Assembly (NCBI GenBank): GCA_938039765.1
Contig: CALHTV010000020.1
Location: 1-9,804, forward strand
From: an uncultured Dictyoglomus sp.
Lineage (GTDB): Bacteria; Dictyoglomota; Dictyoglomia; Dictyoglomales; Dictyoglomaceae
DNA: 9,804 nucleotides
Reading direction: 5' to 3'
Shown piece by piece: positions 1 through 5,995 of the stretch (its first letter is position 1; each line of letters starts with the position of its first letter). The notes below the pieces were generated by a model. The model saw only the letters and a list, made by a program, of their open reading frames with translations, was not told the origin of the DNA and made no database searches. Position numbers and translations under genes: made by a program.

Positions 1-3000
1 TAGAGAATACAGTGATATCAGCCTCACCTGTAAAATCTTCTAAAGTAGCAAATAACATCTTTTGATTTTTTCTATCTATAACCTCTCTGATATTCTTTAA
101 AATACCAGGAATAACAATCTGTGTACCAGATTCTATTTCTAAAAGATCGTCAATTGTATACTCAAAAAGTTTCTGAGATATATTCCTCAACTCATCTTGC
201 GGGTCATAGGATACATAAAAACCTAACATTTCCTTTTCCATTTCCAATATCTCATCCACAGAAAATTCAGGTAAATTAGGTATGATTTCTTCCTCTGTTA
301 TTCTTTCAACATCTAACAAAGAAACTTGACTCACATGAACTTTCTTCATAACTTGAGCTGATTCCAAAAGCTTGTCTATATTAGATAATAATGCTCTTCT
401 ACTTATCTTGAAACTATCAAAAGCTCCACTCTTTATAAGGCTCTCTAAGGCCCTTTTGTTTATTACCTTAGAACTTAATCTTCTTATAAAATCAAACACT
501 GATCTAAATTTTCCTTTTTCTCTTTCCTCAACTATTGATTCTGCAACACTCTCTCCCACATTCTTTATAGCTGCTAATCCAAATCTAATACCTTGAGGTG
601 TAACAGTAAAATCTACCATACTTTCATTAACATCAGGAGGCAAAATTTTTATTCCTATTCTCTTAGCTTCTGCTATATACTTACTTAACTTTGAGGTATT
701 ATTCTTGACACTTGTAAGCAAAGATGCCATAAATTCCTTCGGATAATAAACTTTCAAATATGCTGTTTGAAAAGAAACAAAAGCATAAGCAGCACTATGA
801 GATTTATTAAAACCATATTCTGCAAATTTTGCCATATCTTCAAAAATCATTATTGCCGTTTCTTTTGGAATACCTCTTTCTACAGCTCCATTTACAAATA
901 TCTCTCTTTGCTCTTCCATTACTTCAGGCTTCTTTTTTCCCATAGCTCTTCTCAAAACATCAGCTTGTCCTAAGGTAAAACCTGCAAGCCTGTGAGCAAT
1001 CTCCATAACTTGCTCCTGATAAATAATAACCCCATAAGTCTCAGAAAGAATTGGTTCCAATGAAGGATGCATATATTCAATCTTTTCTTCTCCACGCTTT
1101 CTCTTTATATAACTCTCTAGTCTTCCTAAAGGACCTGGTCTATAGAGGGCTAAAACCGCAATAAGATCTTCAAACCTTTCAGGTTTAATTTCTCTCAAAA
1201 GGTTTCTCATTCCACGACTTTCAAGTTGGAAAACCCCAATAGTGTCTCCTCTTTGTAGAAGTTCATAAACCTTCTGGTCTGACAAAGATATATTATTAAT
1301 ATCAACATCTATACCATAATTCTCCTTAATTTTCTTTAAAGTATCATATATAACAGTGAGAGTTCTTAATCCTAAAAAATCCATCTTCAAAAGCCCTAAC
1401 TCCTCAAGATTCGTCATAGGAAATTGGGTTACTATCTCATTACTATTCATAATCTGCAAAGGAACATATTCCATTAAAGGCTCCTTTGAGATTACTATTC
1501 CAGCTGCATGAATTGAGGCATGCCTTGCATGTCCTTCTATTCTCTTAGCGATCTCAATAATTTTCTTCGCTTGAGGATTGCTCTCAACTAAATTCCTTAA
1601 CTCTTCTGATGTTTGTAAAGCCTCTTCAATACTAGTGTTCGGAGGAATAAGCTTTGCAATTCTATCAACTTCGTTGTAAGGCACATCTAACACTCTTCCA
1701 ACATCTCTAACAGAAGCTCTTGCAGCCATAGTTCCAAAAGTTATAATTTGAGCTACATGATCTTTACCATATTTATTTCTAACATACTCTATAACCTCAT
1801 CCCTTCTTTCAAAACAGAAATCAATATCTATATCAGGCATTGTAATTCTTTCAGGATTTAGAAATCTTTCAAATATAAGTCCCCACCTTGTAGGCTCAAT
1901 ATTTGTTATACCCAATACATATGCTACTAAAGACCCCGCAGCTGAGCCTCTTCCAGGTCCCACAGGAATACCCCTATTTCTCGCATAATTAACAAAATCT
2001 TGTACAATTAGAAAATATCCTGAGAATCCCATTTGCTTTATTATAGCTATTTCATAGGTTAACCTCTCTTTTATCTCCTGAGGGATATCTTTACCAAACC
2101 TCCTTTTAGCTCCTTCCCAACATAATCTCTCAAAATATGAATCTAAAGTTTCACCTTCAGGAACCTCAAATAAAGGAAGAACTATATTATTTAATGGCAA
2201 TTCCACATTGCACTTATCAGCTATTTGGAAAGTATTCTCAATAGCTTCTGGTACTTCTTTAAAAACAGCCTCCATCTCTTCAGGGGACTTAAAATAAAAT
2301 TCATTAGTTTTAAATCTTAATCTATCTTTATCATTTAATTTTGATCCTGTTTGAATACATAAAAGAATATCGTGAATTTCTGCATCTTCCTTTCTAAGAT
2401 AGTGAACATCATTTGTAGCTACTAAGGGTACACCAAATTCTTTCGCTAACTTAATCAAAACTGAGTTAACATATTTTTGTTCTTCCATATTATTGTCCTG
2501 TAGTTCCAAATAGAAATCTTCTCCAAATATCTCTAAATATTCTTTTATTGCAGATTTAGCTTTTTCTATATTATTCTGGAGAATATAACTTGGAACTTCC
2601 CCAGCTAAACAGCTAGTCAAAGCAATTAAGCCCTTAGAGTACTGTTTTAATAAATCTTTATCTAATCGAGGTTTATAATAAAAACCCTCTAAGAAAGATA
2701 AACTCACCAACTTAATCAAATTTTTATATCCTTCAAAATCTTTAGCTAAAAGAATAAGATGATAAAGTTCACCTCTTTGCTTTTTATCAAATCTAGAGAA
2801 GGGGGTTAAATATACTTCGCATCCTAAAATAGGTTTAATACCTTTTTCTTTTGCCGCCTTATAAAAATCAATAACTCCATACATAACTCCATGATCAGTT
2901 ATAGCTACTGCCGGCATACCAAAGTTTATAGCTTGCTCAATCAATTCATCCACTTTACAAGCACCATCTAACAAACTATACTCCGAATGTACATGTAAAT

Positions 3001-3013
3001 GTACAAAACTCAT
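1..3013 (-). CDS. dnaE: DNA polymerase III subunit alpha, DnaE type (3' end cut by window edge)
   Basis: This is the replicative C-family DNA polymerase, the catalytic subunit of the replisome, with 1004 residues visible. The C-terminus lies beyond position 1. The N-terminus is a PHP domain starting MSFVHLHVHSEYSLLDG, with further candidate metal ligands D40-H41, E66, H85 and C135, plus a later NDVHY motif. The palm motif MPDIDIDF occupies residues 392-399, so the catalytic aspartates should be D396 and D398, and the third is D545 in KMDFLGLRTL. A finger segment GFNKSHSAAYA starts near residue 734. The last visible residues, with LEDFTGEADITVF, look like the start of the OB-fold domain. The ATG at 3013 has a GGTGATGG ribosome site upstream and matches the usual family N-terminus. 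The small unknown gene ends 23 bases upstream, so the two are probably co-transcribed. Identification is very secure. It is DnaE rather than PolC because no exonuclease domain interrupts the PHP region. Confidence 0.98.
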   Translation of the reverse strand, partial: MSFVHLHVHSEYSLLDGACKVDELIEQAINFGMPAVAITDHGVMYGVIDFYKAAKEKGIKPILGCEVYLTPFSRFDKKQRGELYHLILLAKDFEGYKNLIKLVSLSFLEGFYYKPRLDKDLLKQYSKGLIALTSCLAGEVPSYILQNNIEKAKSAIKEYLEIFGEDFYLELQDNNMEEQKYVNSVLIKLAKEFGVPLVATNDVHYLRKEDAEIHDILLCIQTGSKLNDKDRLRFKTNEFYFKSPEEMEAVFKEVPEAIENTFQIADKCNVELPLNNIVLPLFEVPEGETLDSYFERLCWEGAKRRFGKDIPQEIKERLTYEIAIIKQMGFSGYFLIVQDFVNYARNRGIPVGPGRGSAAGSLVAYVLGITNIEPTRWGLIFERFLNPERITMPDIDIDFCFERRDEVIEYVRNKYGKDHVAQIITFGTMAARASVRDVGRVLDVPYNEVDRIAKLIPPNTSIEEALQTSEELRNLVESNPQAKKIIEIAKRIEGHARHASIHAAGIVISKEPLMEYVPLQIMNSNEIVTQFPMTNLEELGLLKMDFLGLRTLTVIYDTLKKIKENYGIDVDINNISLSDQKVYELLQRGDTIGVFQLESRGMRNLLREIKPERFEDLIAVLALYRPGPLGRLESYIKRKRGEEKIEYMHPSLEPILSETYGVIIYQEQVMEIAHRLAGFTLGQADVLRRAMGKKKPEVMEEQREIFVNGAVERGIPKETAIMIFEDMAKFAEYGFNKSHSAAYAFVSFQTAYLKVYYPKEFMASLLTSVKNNTSKLSKYIAEAKRIGIKILPPDVNESMVDFTVTPQGIRFGLAAIKNVGESVAESIVEEREKGKFRSVFDFIRRLSSKVINKRALESLIKSGAFDSFKISRRALLSNIDKLLESAQVMKKVHVSQVSLLDVERITEEEIIPNLPEFSVDEILEMEKEMLGFYVSYDPQDELRNISQKLFEYTIDDLLEIESGTQIVIPGILKNIREVIDRKNQKMLFATLEDFTGEADITVFS

Positions 3014-3036
3014 AAGCCATCACCATCAAGCTTTTC

Positions 3037-3336
3037 TTATAATTGTGATGGATCTATCCCAACAAGAATAAAAAAGCTCTCTAACGCTCTTTTTTTACCT
3101 CTTACAGAGGGATTATCTTCACTTTTTAAATTTTTGTACTCTTCAACAGCCTTTTCTATAGCTTTCTCTAAACCTTCTTCTTCCACAAGCTTATATAGCT
3201 CTTTATACTTACTATGTCTTGCCTCTGCATTCATTTTCCAATATTCAGGATCTTTAGTATGGATACTCATAAGCATATCTTGTTTTGCCAACTTTGAAAA
3301 ACCATCCAATCCTTTCAAAACAGCTTCTTTGTCCAT
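3037..3336 (-). CDS. Hypothetical protein, 99 residues, small, charged and helical
   Basis: I do not recognise this family. The protein is charged, with no signal peptide or membrane segment. Residues 36-70 are rich in Glu, Lys and Ala and look like a long amphipathic helix. A short segment at 24-33 (SIHTKDPEYW) carries His, Tyr and Trp and could be a functional surface. The C-terminal part (GKKRALESFFILVGIDPSQL, 80-99) is more hydrophobic. The ATG at 3336 is preceded by a strong ribosome site, AGAGGTGAT, about 6 bases away, which argues that the gene is real and translated. It sits 27 bases after the uracil-DNA glycosylase stop and 23 bases before dnaE, so co-transcription with DNA repair and replication genes is likely. 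That does not establish a role in either process. Confidence 0.85.
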   Translation of the reverse strand: MDKEAVLKGLDGFSKLAKQDMLMSIHTKDPEYWKMNAEARHSKYKELYKLVEEEGLEKAIEKAVEEYKNLKSEDNPSVRGKKRALESFFILVGIDPSQL

Positions 3337-3363
3337 AAAAAATCACCTCTTCTCATTTTATAT

Positions 3364-3993
3364 TTACCAAAAAGAAAGTTGTTCCTTTATATTACTTTTA
3401 AGAACCTCTTCTTTTGGGGCAAGGATTATTTCATCATAAAGATTTTTCAATGTCTCAAAATCCTTTTTAATATTCTCTAATAATTTTCCATGATAAAGAG
3501 CAGCAGCTGGATGATACGTTACAAATACCTTTTTCCCCTCTACCTCATAATATTTTCCATGAGAAGAAGCCATATTGACAGAATGCCCTAAAATAGTATA
3601 AGCAGCATGTCTCCCCAAAGTACATATGATTTTAGGATTGATAATTTCAATTTGTTTCTTCAATAAAGAAAAACATGCCCTAATCTCATCTGGAAGTGGT
3701 TCTCTATTATTAGGGGGTCTACATTTTAGAACATTAGCAATATATACTTCTTCTCTCTTTAATCCTAAGCCTTCTATTAACTCTGTAAGAAGCTTTCCTG
3801 CGGCACCAACAAAAGGCCTTCCTTGTTGATCTTCATGAAAACCAGGAGCTTCTCCAATAAACATTATAACGCTATCTATATTACCCTCCCCAAAAACTAA
3901 ATTTGTCCTTTGTTCCCATAACGGACAACTTTTACAATTTTCAGCCTCCTTTTTGAGTAATTCCAAAAGTTTATCTTTAGTTAATCCCTCCAT
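3364..3993 (-). CDS. udg: Uracil-DNA glycosylase, family 4 (4Fe-4S, thermophile type)
   Basis: This enzyme removes uracil from DNA after cytosine deamination and so starts base-excision repair, a heavy burden at high temperature. The 209-residue protein has the four cysteines expected to hold a 4Fe-4S cluster (C20, C23, C91, C107). It also has the active-site motif GEAPG at 47-51, followed by GRPFVGAAGKLL at 58-69, and the second motif HPAA at 161-164. The segment KCRPPNNREP at 90-99 is also typical of the family. A C-terminal tail of roughly 30 residues follows the core. The ATG start has an AGGAG ribosome site about 8 bases upstream and lies inside the end of pcm, giving a 13-base overlap that suggests translational coupling. 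Family 4 fits much better than the Ung family, because the cysteine set and GEAPG are present. Some databases call this family phage SPO1 DNA polymerase-related. Confidence 0.95.
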   Translation of the reverse strand: MEGLTKDKLLELLKKEAENCKSCPLWEQRTNLVFGEGNIDSVIMFIGEAPGFHEDQQGRPFVGAAGKLLTELIEGLGLKREEVYIANVLKCRPPNNREPLPDEIRACFSLLKKQIEIINPKIICTLGRHAAYTILGHSVNMASSHGKYYEVEGKKVFVTYHPAAALYHGKLLENIKKDFETLKNLYDEIILAPKEEVLKSNIKEQLSFW

Positions 3994-4640
3994 CCATATT
4001 CTCCTTTCAATAGAACAAATCTAACTCCTCCTAAATTCTCTTTATAAAAATTGTTTCCAACTTTTCTTATTTTGTAAAGATTTTGAAATTCCCTGCCACC
4101 TATAGGAATAATCATAATTCCCCCATCTTTTAGTTGGTCCTTTAAAGGTTTGGGAATGTCAAAAGCTGCTGCAGTAACAATTATCTTATCAAAAGGAGCA
4201 TATTCTTCCCATCCCAATGTTCCATCTCCAATTTTAAAATATATATTAGTATACCCTAAGAAATTTAAAATTCTTTGAGCTCTCTCGGATAATTCTTTTA
4301 AAGTCTCTATTGTATAAACCTCAAGAGAAAGTTCTGCCAATACAGCTGTTTGATAACCAGATCCTGTACCTATTTCAAGAACTCTCTCATCTCCCCTTAG
4401 CTCTAATGCTTCAGTCATTAAAGCCACTATATAAGGTTGAGATATAGTTTGCCCATATCCAATAGGAAGAGCTTCATTTTCATAGGCTAAATCTTTAACC
4501 TCTTCAGGTACAAAAAGATGCCTAGGAATCTTCAGAATAGCATCTAAAACTTTTTGAGATTTTATTCCTTCATTCTTTAAAATCTCAACCAAATTTTTTC
4601 TTCTTAATTTATGTTCTGAGGCATCAAAATTACAAATCAC
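3981..4640 (-). CDS. pcm: Protein-L-isoaspartate O-methyltransferase
   Basis: This cytosolic enzyme uses S-adenosylmethionine to methylate isoaspartyl residues that form as proteins age. The methyl ester then breaks down and allows repair back to aspartate. The 219 residues are normal for the family. Visible signatures are the PRHLFVP segment at 39-45, PIGYGQTISQP at 59-69, the SAM-binding loop VLEIGTGSGYQTA at 87-99, GDG at 138-140, and the late VRFVLLKGEYGW at 206-217, where family members usually read VRFVPL. The likely start is GTG at 4640, 7 bases after the speE stop. There is no clear ribosome site, but an in-frame stop lies 8 codons upstream with no other start codon between, so only a shorter start further in is possible. 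Close packing with speE and the 13-base overlap with the glycosylase gene suggest one operon of SAM-related and damage-repair genes. Confidence 0.95.
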   Translation of the reverse strand: MICNFDASEHKLRRKNLVEILKNEGIKSQKVLDAILKIPRHLFVPEEVKDLAYENEALPIGYGQTISQPYIVALMTEALELRGDERVLEIGTGSGYQTAVLAELSLEVYTIETLKELSERAQRILNFLGYTNIYFKIGDGTLGWEEYAPFDKIIVTAAAFDIPKPLKDQLKDGGIMIIPIGGREFQNLYKIRKVGNNFYKENLGGVRFVLLKGEYGWRD

Positions 4641-4647
4641 GAACTTT

Positions 4648-5505
4648 TCAAGTTTTTTTTCTTAAATATTTAGGAAGATTAAAAAGAGAATGATGGGTTT
4701 CCCCATCATAAAATTTCAACTCACCACAAATTCTTTGATTTATTAAGCCATCTAATTCTTCTTTAGTTCTAAAAGGATTTAAATCATCTTTTGAACCTAT
4801 CAAAAATCCCCAATTACTATCAAAAGATGGTATAAAAGTCTGATAAGAGAAAGAGTTCTTAAAAACTTTTTCGAAATTGCTTTTTATACTGAAATGCTTA
4901 TATTCTTGTCCTAACTGCACAGTTTCAGCTTGTGTGACTACAATCCCGTTCGGATTTAATATCTCTGAGACCATCTTATAGAATTCTACTGTGTAAAGTC
5001 TATGAGCAGGAGTATTTGGGTAAGGCTCTGGCAAATCAAGAATCACAATATCAAATCCCTCTTTAGTATCCCTCACAAAATCCCAGCCATCCTGATATAT
5101 CAATTTTATTCTTTCATTTCTAAAAGCTCCTTGATGCCATTCCCATAAATACTTTTCTGCAAAAACAACTACATTAGGATCAATTTCTACAGCAGTTATT
5201 TCTAATTCATTATATTTCAAAAGTTCTCTAAGAGTAGCACCTTCTCCTGCACCTATTAATAACACTTTTCTAGGATTAGGATGCAATATTAAAGCAGGAT
5301 GGATTAAAGTCTCGTGGTAGATAAATTCATCTTTTTCAGCAGACTGCATCTTTCCGTCTATAATAAGACACTTTCCATAAGTAGGATTTTTAATTATTTG
5401 TATTCTTTGGTAAGGGGAAACCAAATCTACAATGACTTCCTCTACTTTATAACAGTGAAGCTGATCTTCTGCTACTATGTCTACATACCATTCATATCCA
5501 AACAT
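4648..5505 (-). CDS. speE: SpeE-family aminopropyltransferase (spermidine or thermospermine synthase-like)
   Basis: Members transfer an aminopropyl group from decarboxylated S-adenosylmethionine to a polyamine or agmatine acceptor. From the ATG at 5505 the protein has 285 residues. It shows IIDGKMQSAEKDEFIYHE near 48-65, the nucleotide-binding loop GAGEGATLRE at 85-94, VEID at 106-109 and the catalytic region DLPEP at 157-161. D157 matches the conserved catalytic aspartate, and E160 sits where a second Asp is usual. The loop reads GEG rather than the GDG of classical spermidine synthases, as in thermospermine synthases and the Thermus agmatine/triamine enzyme. The EWHQGAF segment also recalls the Thermus protein. 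An upstream GTG at 5514 would add three residues but lies on the AAGGTGA ribosome site, so I prefer the ATG. The acylphosphatase stop is 5 bases upstream. The family is certain; the acceptor substrate is not. Confidence 0.93.
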   Translation of the reverse strand: MFGYEWYVDIVAEDQLHCYKVEEVIVDLVSPYQRIQIIKNPTYGKCLIIDGKMQSAEKDEFIYHETLIHPALILHPNPRKVLLIGAGEGATLRELLKYNELEITAVEIDPNVVVFAEKYLWEWHQGAFRNERIKLIYQDGWDFVRDTKEGFDIVILDLPEPYPNTPAHRLYTVEFYKMVSEILNPNGIVVTQAETVQLGQEYKHFSIKSNFEKVFKNSFSYQTFIPSFDSNWGFLIGSKDDLNPFRTKEELDGLINQRICGELKFYDGETHHSLFNLPKYLRKKT

Positions 5506-5510
5506 AAATC

Positions 5511-5517
5511 TCACCTT
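5511..5517 (-). promoter_or_regulatory. Ribosome binding site deciding the speE start
   Basis: On the minus strand this reads AAGGTGA and ends 5 bases before the ATG at 5505. It overlaps the GTG at 5514 and the acylphosphatase stop codon, so it can serve the ATG but not the GTG. It also implies coupled translation of the two genes. Confidence 0.65.
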
Positions 5518-5783
5518 ATCTCAAAATCCCAAAATCTGTTATCACTCTCTCCCCACGTTACATCTACTTTTTCTACAACAGCTCCTAATGGACCCTCTTC
5601 AAGTTTCTTTATAAATTCTACCAACAAATCTTCTTCTCCTTCTGCTTCTACCTCAACTCTGCCATCCCTCAAATTTTTCACATATCCTGAAATACCCAAT
5701 CTTTTTGCCCATTTATAGGCAAAATATCGAAAACCAACTCCTTGAACAATACCTGAAATATATACATGAACATATCTCTTCAT
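5511..5783 (-). CDS. acyP: Acylphosphatase
   Basis: This small cytosolic hydrolase cleaves acyl phosphates such as carbamoyl phosphate and 1,3-bisphosphoglycerate. Its physiological role in bacteria remains uncertain. The 90 residues match the usual length. The phosphate-binding motif GIVQGVGFR at 11-19 ends in the catalytic R19, and the catalytic asparagine is N37 in GYVKN. Further typical features are GRVEVEAEG at 41-49 and the C-terminal FEIR strand. The ATG lies only 8 bases after the 3' end of the upstream tRNA-Pro(CGG), and the gap shows no ribosome binding site. If the tRNA is cut out of a joint transcript, the acyP mRNA would be almost leaderless. An alternative is that translation starts weakly here and mainly serves downstream coupling into speE. 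Confidence 0.95.
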   Translation of the reverse strand: MKRYVHVYISGIVQGVGFRYFAYKWAKRLGISGYVKNLRDGRVEVEAEGEEDLLVEFIKKLEEGPLGAVVEKVDVTWGESDNRFWDFEIR

Positions 5784-5791
5784 TTTCTAAG

Positions 5792-5868
5792 TGGTCGGGG
5801 CGACTGGACTTGAACCAGCGACCTCCTACTCCCGAAGCAGGCGCGCTAGCCAACTGCGCTACGCCCCG
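5792..5868 (-). tRNA. tRNA-Pro, anticodon CGG
   Basis: The 77-base minus-strand cloverleaf has a fully G-C acceptor stem (CGGGGCG with CGCCCCG), D stem GCGC/GCGC with loop AGTTGGCTA, anticodon stem CCTGC/GTAGG with loop TTCGGGA, a 5-base variable region, and T arm GCTGG/CCAGT with loop TTCAAGT. The anticodon CGG, at 5834-5832, reads the proline codon CCG. The C1-G72 pair and discriminator A fit bacterial proline tRNAs, and the CCA end is encoded. It is the second of two tandem proline tRNAs, 10 bases after the GGG one, and its 3' end is 8 bases from the acylphosphatase start. There is no terminator in between, so processing from a mixed tRNA-mRNA transcript is expected. Confidence 0.97.
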
Positions 5869-5878
5869 TATAAAAGAA

Positions 5879-5953
5879 TGGTCGGGGCGACTGGACTCGA
5901 ACCAGCGACCTTCCGCACCCCAAACGGACGCGCTTCCCCTGCGCTACGCCCCG
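5879..5953 (-). tRNA. tRNA-Pro, anticodon GGG
   Basis: The 75-base minus-strand cloverleaf has the same all-G-C acceptor stem as its neighbour. Its D stem is GCGC/GCGC with the short 7-base loop AGGGGAA. The anticodon stem TCCGT/GCGGA has loop TTGGGGT, and the T arm is GCTGG/CCAGT with loop TTCGAGT. The anticodon GGG reads proline CCC and CCU. CCA is encoded. The acceptor stem, T stem and variable region are identical to tRNA-Pro(CGG), while the D loop and anticodon arm differ, which suggests an old tandem duplication followed by divergence. The 5' end is about 13 bases below a good -10 box, so this tRNA is probably the first product of its transcript. Confidence 0.97.
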
Positions 5954-5966
5954 ACTCATGGATATT

Positions 5967-5995
5967 ATTATACCATAAAAATTCTACTTTTTCAC
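5967..5995 (-). promoter_or_regulatory. Probable sigma-70-type promoter for the tRNA-Pro pair and downstream genes
   Basis: On the minus strand a perfect TATAAT (5972-5967) is preceded, after 17 bases, by GTGAAA (5995-5990), which matches the -35 consensus at four of six positions. Transcription would start near 5960, leaving a leader of about 7 bases before tRNA-Pro(GGG). The -35 hexamer consists of two of the last helicase codons, so the promoter overlaps the end of that gene. No terminator hairpin separates the helicase from the tRNAs, so read-through from upstream is also possible. The call rests on consensus match and position only. Confidence 0.65.

Noticed and set aside
372..973. Plus-strand open frames of 74 and 68 codons
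   Set aside because: They lie opposite the intact dnaE gene, have low-complexity Ser/Leu/Phe-rich translations, and have no credible ribosome site or family features.
3337..3380. TATAAA-like box upstream of the 99-residue gene as a promoter
   Set aside because: The best -35 candidate at proper spacing, AGAACA, matches only three of six positions; in such A/T-rich DNA this is expected by chance.
2999..3439. Plus-strand open frame of 146 codons
   Set aside because: It runs antisense across the start of dnaE, the whole 99-residue gene and the end of the glycosylase gene. Its composition is that of a shadow frame.
5506..5514. GTG at 5514 as the speE start
   Set aside because: It overlaps both the acylphosphatase stop and the AAGGTGA ribosome site that is well placed for the ATG at 5505. 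It cannot be fully excluded.
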